Source: Ignavibacteria bacterium (lineage in GTDB: Bacteria > Bacteroidota > Ignavibacteria > Kapaibacteriales > Kapaibacteriaceae). Taken from it: 64,000 nucleotides of DNA. Under the pieces are notes generated by a model. The model did not search any database. It worked only from the letters and a program-made list of their open reading frames with translations, and was not told the DNA's origin. This document shows positions 8,725 to 17,754 of the stretch, one piece after another. How positions within the stretch are numbered: the first letter of the stretch is position 1; every line of letters begins with the position of its first letter. A program made the translations under genes and the position numbers. The stretch is from assembly GCA_016191145.1 (NCBI GenBank), contig JACPPD010000010.1, positions 124,001 to 188,000 of the forward strand, in the 5' to 3' direction.

Positions 8725-11700
8725 TCATGCCTCCATCATCACGGCTCGCACGGCGCTACCAACGGTATCTCTGATGTCTTCCGGAAGGGGTTCCGTCAGT
8801 TCCTTTATCGAATGCTCCAGATCTGTAGTAAACGTTTTGGCAAGAGCCAATACTTCTGCGATAAGGGGCGGATCCATCGGGATATCGATATATCGTTTTC
8901 CGAGATTGATCAATAATTCTAACATCTCGGATTCTTCGGCACATGAACATTCGAGTACATCGTCTGTCCTGTTACCCCGAAATAGCGATACCTGCCAGCC
9001 AAACATCGATCGGGAACTTGCCGCATGCGTCACGCCCGGTGGTATGATAATGGTCCGTTGTGCCGATGCAGGCAACTGTTCGATGCGAGGCGTATACCAC
9101 TCACGCATAGGGCGAACGCGATGGCGCAGCATGATTTCGGCGGCTAGTGCATTGGCAAGGTGACGCACATTTGTCGATGATGTGAGCCACGCAAGCGCAA
9201 ACCGATACACCCAACGAGTTTCTTCGTCGGTAAAGCCGAACATATCGTGCATGAAATACTGATCTAAACGCGAACGATCTCGCCGGATCATCTTCGGCCG
9301 TACAACATCGGCGTCCTCCGTACCAAATTCTTCGACGATGGTTCCTGACCTACGATGCAGAAGTTGCTTAAACCGCCGCACGTCGAAGGTCTTCAGCATT
9401 TCTTCTGTAGGGACGGGGAATTCCTGAACGTCGCGAACTGTAACATCGAACACGTGTGTGTGGCTCCTAACAAGTTCGCTGAGAAACATCCCGAGCGATG
9501 AATTCATCCACAATGCCAATGCTTCGGTGTGTGCAGGTTCTTGCAATCGAATTTCGATGAAAGAGTCGGAGACGAATGCATTTGTTTTGTTAATGGCAAC
9601 AAGCCACCGATCGCGAATCTGTCGGGGAATAATTAAGTGTGGGATATCAAGATCGCGAAGAAACCACCACGGCTTGCGCGTCCTAACGGTCGGACGTTCA
9701 TGCACACCGTCGTGTTCAGCCTGTTCAATTCGAAGTAATACCCTTGTTCCGTCCATAGTGGATTTATCCTCGGGCAAAATCAGCAGCCGTCGGTCCGATG
9801 TAGGAATCCCGGCAATGCAGTCAAGCTCGTCTGCAGATGTAATCAGGACACTTTCTATTCCATCGCGCTGAAAATATTTTTCCTCCAGATGTTCTTCTGC
9901 GATTTCAGCAATACGTGGTGCCAGGACGTCGGCAGCACCGGTTCGCAAGCCCCCTGACACAGTTGCAATTTTTCTGAGAGCAACGGTTTTCCCGGACAGC
10001 TTGCGCAGGATGGATGCAATGACATCGGGCGGAATGATTAAGTCGTCCCACCCACCTTCGATGGATGCAGACCTTGCTCGGAGTTCGGCTGATGCAACCT
10101 TTCTAACGACGACTTCATCATTGATTTTACCGCGTTCAGATGCCGACAAATATCGAATAAAGGTGGAGAGCTGTTCTTTACGGACAATGGAAAGATCGCG
10201 AATGGATTCGGCGGGGGAAACAACCGACGACAGTGGCCTGCGAAGAAACGCGAACTGCGCCATCGTTGCGTCAAATTCCGAAAATCGTTCATGCAGTTCT
10301 TGCGAATCGAATCCGGCGCGAAATTCTGCAACAATGCAGCACGTTCCATTATCGGGAATCGCCAGGGGCTCTGCATCGGCTGTTAATACCCAGCAAAGCC
10401 TGAACCGCTCTAGGAGCACACGGCGAACATCTGCGAATTCGGCGTCGCGTATTGCAGCCAGAGGAGCGAAGACAACAACTTTGGCGTTATCCGATAATTT
10501 TTGCGATTGTAACAAAAGCAACAATCTGTGCCGCTCAGAGAGGTGCGTTAGCGATATGCAGACAAGGTCCCAGGGATGGTCGGTGTCTTCGTGACGCCGG
10601 ATGATGCGCAAATCCGACGGATCGCGAAGCCGCCCGAGAGATCGCAGCAGTACAAGACGTTCTTCGGCTTCGGAGGGGGCGTATACGCGCGTATCGCACA
10701 GCGGGTGAAAGAGCCGCACCCTTACGCCAAAAGCGCCAAGGGTAGAGCCTACCTCGAGCACCTGCGGAATGTCCCGCTCCGACAGCGAGCCAATATGAAT
10801 TGTACTCAAGGCAAGGTCGATAGCGTCGATTGTTGGAACGGGCGTTCCAAATTGTTGAAAGCACCACGAGAGCACACCATCTACTGCCAGGGCAAGCTCG
10901 TCGGCTGCTAACCTGCCGAGATCAAACGCATGGACGAACGAAACAAAGTCTGCAAGCGTCGATCGGAAAAGCTTTCGTTTTGCAGGCGAAATGTCAATGT
11001 CCGAAATATTCGAGGGAAACATTGCATAACCAGCCCGATAAGCCTCACGCAGGTATGCGCTGATAATGTCTAGCATGAGCCTTGGCTCGCGAATAGACTC
11101 AGGCAGCGTAAGTGCATCGAGGTCTGCAGGCCGCTGAAGCCGAACAAGTAAGTGGCCAAGGACGGCAGTAACAATATTTACAATAGCCTCTTTGTCTACA
11201 GGAGTCGAATCTGTGCAATACAGCAGTTCGTCGAGCAGATGAATTATTCGTTGGTGAAAAAAGTTTGCTGACCTCTCATCTGCTCCGGAAGAAAGCGCGT
11301 ATAAGACTTCGCTTTCAGCATCGGATCTGGAACGGTCCAACTCAGCGCAGTGCACAATGCATTGCCGAAGCGATTCCGTAAGCCCTACGCGATTAGACGA
11401 AGTCATCACATCGTCGGCCGACATTACATCTGCCCCCTTAATCATCAGCAGGATTTGTCCCTCGTGGGTTCGTCTTTTTGAAAGCGCTTCAACGTCGAAA
11501 AGCACACACATCCTAAATGAGCTTATCATCATGAATGGGGCATGCATTCGCGTGGAGACTGACTTCATTCTGTGCACTACGTCGTTGTCAAACGCCGATT
11601 CATCAGGGTCTACGCAAAACGCCAGCATCAGGGGCTGCAGGGTATTTGCCGGTTTAATAAGAATGAACGAGCCTTCGACTCCTGCATGCGTGCTTACGTC

Positions 11701-11766
11701 CATCCTGACGGCAGAACGATCAAGCGCGTCGTGAAGGCATGTTGCAAGAACTTCAGACGACGTCAT
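8725..11766 (-). CDS. Degenerate N6-adenine methyltransferase / type IIG RM-like protein, catalytic motifs lost
   Basis: Intact 1013-residue protein whose layout follows type IIG/Eco57I-like enzymes. Residues 1-150 resemble a nuclease-type N-terminus but lack a PD-(D/E)xK signature. FGTPVPTIDAIDLAL (306-320) sits where such enzymes carry a GxxYTPxxIV block. Residues 336-348, VLEVGSTLGAFGV, sit where DPACGSGxFL is expected. WDLVCISLT (399-407) replaces the FDxIIxNPPY/F motif. From 583 to 790 there is a recognisable target-recognition-like domain: LRKIATVSGGLRTG, IPHLIIPRQIRDRW, LALWMNSSLGMFL, DVQEFPVPTEE. A C-terminal region of about 200 residues follows (RLDQYFMHDMFGFTDEE, then unassigned). 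DNA binding without methylation or cleavage is my inference. It lies between a phosphohexomutase gene (18 bp) and dprA (16 bp), in frame throughout. Confidence 0.72.
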   Translation of the reverse strand: MTSSEVLATCLHDALDRSAVRMDVSTHAGVEGSFILIKPANTLQPLMLAFCVDPDESAFDNDVVHRMKSVSTRMHAPFMMISSFRMCVLFDVEALSKRRTHEGQILLMIKGADVMSADDVMTSSNRVGLTESLRQCIVHCAELDRSRSDAESEVLYALSSGADERSANFFHQRIIHLLDELLYCTDSTPVDKEAIVNIVTAVLGHLLVRLQRPADLDALTLPESIREPRLMLDIISAYLREAYRAGYAMFPSNISDIDISPAKRKLFRSTLADFVSFVHAFDLGRLAADELALAVDGVLSWCFQQFGTPVPTIDAIDLALSTIHIGSLSERDIPQVLEVGSTLGAFGVRVRLFHPLCDTRVYAPSEAEERLVLLRSLGRLRDPSDLRIIRRHEDTDHPWDLVCISLTHLSERHRLLLLLQSQKLSDNAKVVVFAPLAAIRDAEFADVRRVLLERFRLCWVLTADAEPLAIPDNGTCCIVAEFRAGFDSQELHERFSEFDATMAQFAFLRRPLSSVVSPAESIRDLSIVRKEQLSTFIRYLSASERGKINDEVVVRKVASAELRARSASIEGGWDDLIIPPDVIASILRKLSGKTVALRKIATVSGGLRTGAADVLAPRIAEIAEEHLEEKYFQRDGIESVLITSADELDCIAGIPTSDRRLLILPEDKSTMDGTRVLLRIEQAEHDGVHERPTVRTRKPWWFLRDLDIPHLIIPRQIRDRWLVAINKTNAFVSDSFIEIRLQEPAHTEALALWMNSSLGMFLSELVRSHTHVFDVTVRDVQEFPVPTEEMLKTFDVRRFKQLLHRRSGTIVEEFGTEDADVVRPKMIRRDRSRLDQYFMHDMFGFTDEETRWVYRFALAWLTSSTNVRHLANALAAEIMLRHRVRPMREWYTPRIEQLPASAQRTIIIPPGVTHAASSRSMFGWQVSLFRGNRTDDVLECSCAEESEMLELLINLGKRYIDIPMDPPLIAEVLALAKTFTTDLEHSIKELTEPLPEDIRDTVGSAVRAVMMEA

Positions 11767-11784
11767 AATTCGTGTGCAGAATGG

Positions 11785-13167
11785 TTAAACAACTCCGGAG
11801 TTCATTTTGTTGACATGCTGTTCGACGTTGCCGATGAGCGTCGCCGCATCGGTATCGGTAGGCGCTTCTGCAATCAGCCGAAGTATTGGTTCTGTGTTTG
11901 ACGCTCTCACGTGAATCCATCTGTCGGCCCACGACAGATGCAAACCATCTTCTTTCGACATCGAGGCATGCGAATAGAATTTTTCCAGTTTGCTGAGAAC
12001 ATTTGGAAGTTCAGTTCTATCTCTCAGTTCTACGCGCCTTTTAACCATTGCATATTTCGGTATTGAGTTGCACAGTTCGCTGAGAGTCTTACCGCTTGAG
12101 TTAAGCAAGCCGCAAATGAGAGCGATGCCAACCAGACTGTCACGTCCGGCGTGAACTCTGGGGTACACTACTCCGCCGCTGCCTTCGCCCCCTATCAGTG
12201 CGCCCGTCGCCAGCATTTTGCGGACAACATTTATCTCGCCAACAGCGGCCCGAACGGTGTGTGCACCATATCGTTGAGCAACATCGTCCACCGTCCGTGT
12301 TGTGGAATAATTCACAACCACAGTACTGTTGTCTGCTGGTTGTTTTTCTAATGCAGCCATCACAGAAAGTGCAATCGTCAGTTCTTCGCCAATGGGATCA
12401 CCGTGCTCATTAAACAACACCAGCCGATCGGCATCTGGATCGACGGCAACGCCGAATGCCGCGTCGTACTGTATTACAGCACGACCTAAATCTTCGAGGT
12501 TCCCGGCAATCGGCTCGGGTGGATGGGGGAACGAGCCTGAACCGTCGCAGTACAAGGGAACGGGTTGGTAACCCAGTAGCGTGAGAAGATGGGGGACAAT
12601 AACAGATCCCGAACAATTCACTGCATCGACAACAACTCGCTTCATGCTACCTATATTCTGCGAAGGTAATTTGCTATCGATATTGAATACTTTGCATATT
12701 ACTTCAATGTGCTGTTGAATGGCATCCGTGATGTACTCAACCGATCCGCTCTGTTGCCGATCCGAGAATACTTGCGAGTGTGAGTCGACAATCCGCCACA
12801 TCGATTCATTGGCTACATCATCAAGAAATATTCCGGCTCTATCAAGAAACTTCAATCCATTCCATTCCGCGGAATTGTGAGACGCTGTAACGACGATCCC
12901 TCCCACAGCATCGGATTTTTCTGTGAGTAATTGCACCGTAGGTGTTGGCACCATCCCAAGAGATCTGATTGGCCGATTGCATGCCCTAAGCGTTCCTAGC
13001 ACGATTTCCTCTATCCAGTTTCCGGATGGCCTGCCGTCGCGACCAATTACAATTGGTCCTTCGGAAAGCATCGTGCTGAACGCTGAAGTGTATTCTGCAA
13101 TAAGCTGTGGTGTAAGGTCAGATCCGAGTGTGGCTCTTAAGCCGGAAATCGACCGCAGTAACGACAT
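11785..13167 (-). CDS. Phosphoglucomutase/phosphomannomutase family protein
   Basis: Alpha-D-phosphohexomutase, 460 residues. The catalytic phosphoserine loop is VVTASHNSAEWNGLKF at about residue 94, the magnesium loop VAVDPDADRLVLF at about 241, the sugar-binding loop GGEGSGG at about 314, and the phosphate-binding loop VRASNTEPILRLI at about 423. All four elements are present, so it should be active. Substrate (glucose-, mannose- or glucosamine-phosphate) cannot be settled from these loops alone; phosphoglucosamine mutase is possible because murD and envelope genes share the run. Gaps are 9 bp upstream and 18 bp downstream. Confidence 0.9.
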   Translation of the reverse strand: MSLLRSISGLRATLGSDLTPQLIAEYTSAFSTMLSEGPIVIGRDGRPSGNWIEEIVLGTLRACNRPIRSLGMVPTPTVQLLTEKSDAVGGIVVTASHNSAEWNGLKFLDRAGIFLDDVANESMWRIVDSHSQVFSDRQQSGSVEYITDAIQQHIEVICKVFNIDSKLPSQNIGSMKRVVVDAVNCSGSVIVPHLLTLLGYQPVPLYCDGSGSFPHPPEPIAGNLEDLGRAVIQYDAAFGVAVDPDADRLVLFNEHGDPIGEELTIALSVMAALEKQPADNSTVVVNYSTTRTVDDVAQRYGAHTVRAAVGEINVVRKMLATGALIGGEGSGGVVYPRVHAGRDSLVGIALICGLLNSSGKTLSELCNSIPKYAMVKRRVELRDRTELPNVLSKLEKFYSHASMSKEDGLHLSWADRWIHVRASNTEPILRLIAEAPTDTDAATLIGNVEQHVNKMNSGVV

Positions 13168-13176
13168 GACACAAAT

Positions 13177-15921
13177 CTATTTAATCGCGCTGCCAACCAG
13201 CGCCTCAATCTCCGCTGCCTTGCGGGGAAGCGCACCCGAAAGATTGATTGGATCTGCATCCGTTATCAGAATGTCGTCTTCGATACGTACTCCGATATTC
13301 CACCACCGCTTGTCGCATGCAGATCCGGCGGCGATATATATGCCTGGTTCGACTGTTATAACGGAGTTAGGCTGCAGCAGCCCCCCTCTGCCAACATCAT
13401 GGACATCCAGGCCGAGGTAATGCGATGTTCCGTGCATGAAGTATCGTTGGGCATCTGCGGCATCTGAAATGATTCCAATTTCGATTAACCGTCGAACAAC
13501 CACACGCATTGCCGCGCGATGTGGATCCTTGAATTGCATTCCTGCTCTGCACGCGGCAATGCCGGAATCCTGGGCTTCGAGAACAATGTTGTAAATCGTT
13601 TTCTGTTCTTCAGTGAAAGATCCCGATAACGGAAATGTCCTGGTAACATCGGCAGTATAGCCATGATATTCAGCGCCGCAATCTGCGAGAATCATGTCGC
13701 CGGATTTTGCTGCACGTCGGTTTGCGATGTAGTGGAGAATGCATGCATTGTAACCAGAACCTACGATGGACGGGTAGCCAACATCTTCTGCTCCGCCGGC
13801 TTTAAAACCAAATTCAATCAACGCTTCAATCTCAAACTCCTTCATCCCAGGTTTTGTACGGCTCATTGCATATCTGTGTCCGGCTACCGTCACATCTATT
13901 GCCTTGCGCATCAAGCGTAACTCCGCAGTGTCTTTTACTTCGCGCATGGCAACAAGCGCATCGATTTGAGATACGATTTGCAATGCGGGAAAACTAGACG
14001 TCAGCCCCTTTCGACTTTCCTTGTCGATATACATGTTCTTGCCGAGCAAAGGCATGAACACCGATTTTGTGGGCCATCCGGCAACAAACAATTTGTCTAT
14101 CCCTTGCTCAGCTCGTGCAACTAGTGTTTGACCTGGCTGGGCTTGGCTTGATGTTGAGTCGTTTTTCAAGACAGCATTCACAAATTCCGTGAGTTTGGTG
14201 GAAGCTAATGCTGTATCGAGACCGTATACCTGCATCGTTTCCTTTGGACCGGCCGTCGTTCCCGTCCACTGCTCCTTTTCGGCAACCCGCTCTTCTATAA
14301 ACATGACTTCGTGGAACTTTCTGCCGTTTATTACAATTCCGGACGAAGACAACAGCAGCACGGCATTCGGATGGGGGTATCCTGTAAGGTAAAGAAGATT
14401 AGAATTCTGTCGGTATTCATAATCAACATCGTTCTGACGGTTTCTCTCATCTGCCGAAAGAACGACAGCGATGCTGTTTCCGGGTAGGGAGTCAAGCAGC
14501 CTTTCCCGACGCTCTTTAAAGACTCGCTTGGAAGGCATATCGGTGTCGAAGACTTCATAATCAAACGTCTGACTCATGGATGAATTACCAGGCATTGCAA
14601 CGCCAACCAGCGTCATTAGCAGTAACCCTAACACCGTTGACTTCTTCCGCTCAATATTTGGAATCAACAATCTTGCTCCCGGCTGAAATGAAACATAGTA
14701 CCACATCCACTCAACAAGAACCTTTAGGCGGTTTCGAAAACTAATGAGTTTTATAATATGCAGCACAGCCCAGAATATCCATGCAATGAATCCGCTGATT
14801 CTCAGCCTGCCAAGCTCTACAACTGCTTTTGCCCGACCAATCGTTGCCATCGAACCCAAATCCTTATATGCAAAAGGCTTTTCTACCGTACCACGCAGAA
14901 TGTTGCCGGCAACATATCTGCCCATCTGAATGGCCACCTGAGCAACACCTGGAAGGGGGCTCATTAGCCCGTAGTCGAAATTTGCTGCGTCGCCAATGAC
15001 GCAGATTTCCGGATGATCTACAATGCTACAATCACTCCCGACAACCGGCCGACCATAGCTGTCAATGCTGCAATGCAGCGAAGAAAGAATGGGCGATACT
15101 GCATTGCCTGCAGCCCAAATAATGTTGCTACTGTTTATTATAATGTTGTTTAATTCTCCCGTTTTGGCATCACGTTGTTGTACGCGAACACCTGTTGAAT
15201 TTATATTAACAACCTTGGTTAACAACAGCACATCAACGCCAATGGAAGTGAGGGACCGCAGCGCCCGATGCGACAATTCTTTGTGATATGAGGTGAGAAC
15301 GCGATCCTGGCCTTCGATGAGGATGATTCTCACGTCGCTTCTCAATATCTGCGGGAAATCCGGCAGCATCGTCCGCAGCGCAATTTCAGAGACTGCACCG
15401 GCAAGTTCTACACCAGTTGGACCGCCCCCTACAATAACAAAAGTTAGGAGTTGTCGGAGATTCTCCGTTCCAACGGCTTTGGTGGCCTGCTCAAAGGTTT
15501 GCAGAAGTCTGCGGCGAATCTCAAGGGCATCGGTTAAATCTTTTAGTCCCGGTGCAAATTGTTCCCATTCATCGTGACCGAAGTAGGAATGACGAGTGCC
15601 GGTAGCAATAACAAGATGATCGTATTCATACCGATCTAATTTGCCTATGACATTGCGGCTATCAACGTCAACGTCAACTACTTCATCCATAACCACGGTG
15701 ATGTTTTTCGAACCACTGAGGATTGCGCGCAGCGGCTGCGCAATATCGGCGGGCGACAATGCGGCTGTTGCAACCTGATACAAAAGCGGCTGAAAGAGAT
15801 GATGGTTTGTTTTGTCGATCAGCGTAACATCTACATGCGAGTTGCGCAGAGATTTCGCTACGGACAAACCGCCGAAACCGCCTCCAACGACGACAATCTT
15901 CTTTCTCTGGTCCGAAGGCAT
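13177..15921 (-). CDS. NDH-2 type NADH:quinone oxidoreductase fused to M24B aminopeptidase P-like domain
   Basis: One 914-residue frame holding two complete proteins. Residues 1 to about 420 are a type II NADH dehydrogenase: FAD motif VVVGGGFGGLSVAKSL, NAD motif FVIVGGGPTGVELAGAV (161-177), GDAANFD and two hydrophobic C-terminal helices (376-412). Residues about 427-443 form another hydrophobic stretch resembling a signal peptide or anchor. Residues 455-914 are a secreted-type Xaa-Pro aminopeptidase: AMP_N region with YEYRQNSNLLYLTGYP, then M24 metal ligands in LADCGAEYHGYTADVT (D747, D758), MHGTSHYLGLDVHD (H834), VEPG (E858) and RIEDD (E881). No stop or frameshift separates them. A GGGAG followed by TTG at 14668-14670 could start the peptidase independently. 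Confidence 0.88.
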   Translation of the reverse strand: MPSDQRKKIVVVGGGFGGLSVAKSLRNSHVDVTLIDKTNHHLFQPLLYQVATAALSPADIAQPLRAILSGSKNITVVMDEVVDVDVDSRNVIGKLDRYEYDHLVIATGTRHSYFGHDEWEQFAPGLKDLTDALEIRRRLLQTFEQATKAVGTENLRQLLTFVIVGGGPTGVELAGAVSEIALRTMLPDFPQILRSDVRIILIEGQDRVLTSYHKELSHRALRSLTSIGVDVLLLTKVVNINSTGVRVQQRDAKTGELNNIIINSSNIIWAAGNAVSPILSSLHCSIDSYGRPVVGSDCSIVDHPEICVIGDAANFDYGLMSPLPGVAQVAIQMGRYVAGNILRGTVEKPFAYKDLGSMATIGRAKAVVELGRLRISGFIAWIFWAVLHIIKLISFRNRLKVLVEWMWYYVSFQPGARLLIPNIERKKSTVLGLLLMTLVGVAMPGNSSMSQTFDYEVFDTDMPSKRVFKERRERLLDSLPGNSIAVVLSADERNRQNDVDYEYRQNSNLLYLTGYPHPNAVLLLSSSGIVINGRKFHEVMFIEERVAEKEQWTGTTAGPKETMQVYGLDTALASTKLTEFVNAVLKNDSTSSQAQPGQTLVARAEQGIDKLFVAGWPTKSVFMPLLGKNMYIDKESRKGLTSSFPALQIVSQIDALVAMREVKDTAELRLMRKAIDVTVAGHRYAMSRTKPGMKEFEIEALIEFGFKAGGAEDVGYPSIVGSGYNACILHYIANRRAAKSGDMILADCGAEYHGYTADVTRTFPLSGSFTEEQKTIYNIVLEAQDSGIAACRAGMQFKDPHRAAMRVVVRRLIEIGIISDAADAQRYFMHGTSHYLGLDVHDVGRGGLLQPNSVITVEPGIYIAAGSACDKRWWNIGVRIEDDILITDADPINLSGALPRKAAEIEALVGSAIK

Positions 15922-15935
15922 TCTTCAATAATACT

Positions 15936-16655
15936 CTATGCAGCCGCCAACGTGGCAGCATCGATTCTGCGCGCGCCTGCTTCCATAAGCGCAGATGCGC
16001 ACGAATTCAACGTTGCTCCTGTTGTAAGAACATCGTCAACAACGAGGATGTTTGCTCCGATAACAGCGCTGCGATCTATTACTTCGAAGGCGCCTGTAAC
16101 GTTTCCCAGCCGCTGGTGCTCCGAGAGCGCAGTCTGTGTGCCAGTATACCGTGTGCGCCTGAGTGCAGGAATGTTTTGCACATGCATGGCATCTGCTACG
16201 CCGGAGGCAATGAATTCTGCTTGGTTGTAGCCGCGTTCACGCTTTCTGGCACTGTGTATTGGTACTGCACAAACGAAATCAACTTGCACATCTCTGTCAA
16301 TAAGGTACTCACCCAACATGATACCTAAACGAGTTGCAAGTCTTGTTCGCCCGCCATACTTGATGGCATAAATTGCCTTGTCTATAGAAGGCCGCCCAAT
16401 TTCGTCGGCAAAGAACGGCGATCCAACCAACCACAAGGCGTTGAACGACGAGATGTACATTTCATCTTCGTCAATGTGGCGCTGTACTGTGAGCATCAGC
16501 TCGATATTGGAAGGGGCAGGCTGGCACGCATCGAGCGCTGCACGCGAGATGGGGAAGTGGTGATCTGACAGGGGAACGTCTGTTAACAAGCAATGCGGCG
16601 GGTACACTACATCATCGAGTGCATGCACAAGATTTCTCAGCAGTGAACCAACCAT
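15936..16655 (-). CDS. comF: ComF family phosphoribosyltransferase-fold protein
   Basis: Competence-associated ComF/GntX family protein, 239 residues, needed for DNA uptake in transformable bacteria. The block RKRERGYNQAEFIASGVA (about residues 142-159) and the PRPP-type loop ILVVDDVLTTGATLNSC (about 203-219) are canonical. The N-terminal zinc finger of typical ComF (two Cys-x2-Cys pairs) is reduced: only one Cys remains in VYPPHCLLTD and another in LDACQ. Lies between tryptophan dioxygenase (17 bp) and the NDH-2 fusion (14 bp), in the same run as dprA. Confidence 0.9.
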   Translation of the reverse strand: MVGSLLRNLVHALDDVVYPPHCLLTDVPLSDHHFPISRAALDACQPAPSNIELMLTVQRHIDEDEMYISSFNALWLVGSPFFADEIGRPSIDKAIYAIKYGGRTRLATRLGIMLGEYLIDRDVQVDFVCAVPIHSARKRERGYNQAEFIASGVADAMHVQNIPALRRTRYTGTQTALSEHQRLGNVTGAFEVIDRSAVIGANILVVDDVLTTGATLNSCASALMEAGARRIDAATLAAA

Positions 16656-16672
16656 ATTTCACCAGACATTAT

Positions 16673-17740
16673 TCAACGTGCTTCATTTACGAATTGCAAT
16701 CGTTCAGCGATTTCGTCTGGCAACTTCGGAGTGGCACTCCGCGGGATGAGATACGAGCTGAGTGAGGTAATGTCGTCGAATACACGCTGACGGATTGATG
16801 TTTGCAGTAGATAGTCGTGTCCGCTCGATCCACCAGTGCCAACTCTCATACCAATCATTCTACTTACCATCAGTGAATGTCTGTATCGCCAAAGCGAAAC
16901 GTTTTTGTCGAGTTCGATAATTGAATCAATAAACCGATATGGAAGTTGCAGCAACGGATAATCGCGGTATGTTGAAATGAAAAGTACCGAAAGTGTTGCT
17001 CTCTGTGACATGCGCCGGGCTCCGCTGTCAATAAGCTGGTAGTATTTGTCGGTATCGAACAACGATAAAAATCCCTCGGCATTTGCGTCAATCTGAGCAA
17101 GAGCCTTCGCAGCATCGTGTCCTTCAGCTTTGGCAAGTTTTTTCACTTCAGTCCTGTCGTTCTCGAGCATCCTGAGAACTGCATTCTTGTATTCCTCCCA
17201 AAATGCATAACTGCCCGACTGCATGAAGGGAATTTTTTCCAGCCAATGCTCAATAACATTAAATAACGTCGAGTCATGCAGGGCAGCATCAAGTTCTTTC
17301 TTATGCGGCTCGCTCAGTGCATCGGTATAGTTGCCATAAACGCGGCTTCGTTCCGGTAGACCCAATTTCCGTTCCAGCATCCGCCATTGGACTGATTGAA
17401 AGCCCGACGCTGGATTAAGAAACGATCTGAAATCCATGAATTCACTTGGAGTCATCATTTCAATAAGCGTGAATTGATTACACAAGTGTTCCATAATTCG
17501 ATTTACACGGCGTACCCGAGCCTGACACACCGATACATCCGATTCCCGAACGTAGTCTTGTTCGAGAAGCTTAATCACAGACTGGATTTCAAACAGAGCC
17601 TGCTTAAACCATAGTTCAAAAGTTTGATGTGTAATGATGAAAAGCATTTCATCGTGTGCAGGCTGACCATGCTTGTCACTTTCGGGATCTTGCGCATTGA
17701 GAATCGAATCAAGTTTCAGGTAATCCGAATAGTAGATCAT
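16673..17740 (-). CDS. kynA: Tryptophan 2,3-dioxygenase family protein
   Basis: Heme enzyme opening the indole ring of tryptophan to N-formylkynurenine. 355 residues. The N-terminus YYSDYLKLDSILNAQDPES and AHDEMLFIITHQTFELWFKQ, the middle block FRSFLNPASGFQSVQWRMLE, and the C-terminal RHSLMVSRMIGMRVGTGGSSG (substrate/heme region including the His) are characteristic. It is longer than bacterial TDO of the 280-residue type and closer to the eukaryote/Bacteroidota form. No other kynurenine-pathway gene is visible in the window. Gap of 14 bp from the RDD gene. Confidence 0.93.
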   Translation of the reverse strand: MIYYSDYLKLDSILNAQDPESDKHGQPAHDEMLFIITHQTFELWFKQALFEIQSVIKLLEQDYVRESDVSVCQARVRRVNRIMEHLCNQFTLIEMMTPSEFMDFRSFLNPASGFQSVQWRMLERKLGLPERSRVYGNYTDALSEPHKKELDAALHDSTLFNVIEHWLEKIPFMQSGSYAFWEEYKNAVLRMLENDRTEVKKLAKAEGHDAAKALAQIDANAEGFLSLFDTDKYYQLIDSGARRMSQRATLSVLFISTYRDYPLLQLPYRFIDSIIELDKNVSLWRYRHSLMVSRMIGMRVGTGGSSGHDYLLQTSIRQRVFDDITSLSSYLIPRSATPKLPDEIAERLQFVNEAR

Positions 17741-17754
17741 TATTATTTACCTAT

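Noticed and set aside
10001-10594. Long plus-strand frames inside the RM-like gene
   Set aside because: Antisense to a strongly protein-like frame, low-complexity Ser/Arg-rich composition, no family features; shadow frames.
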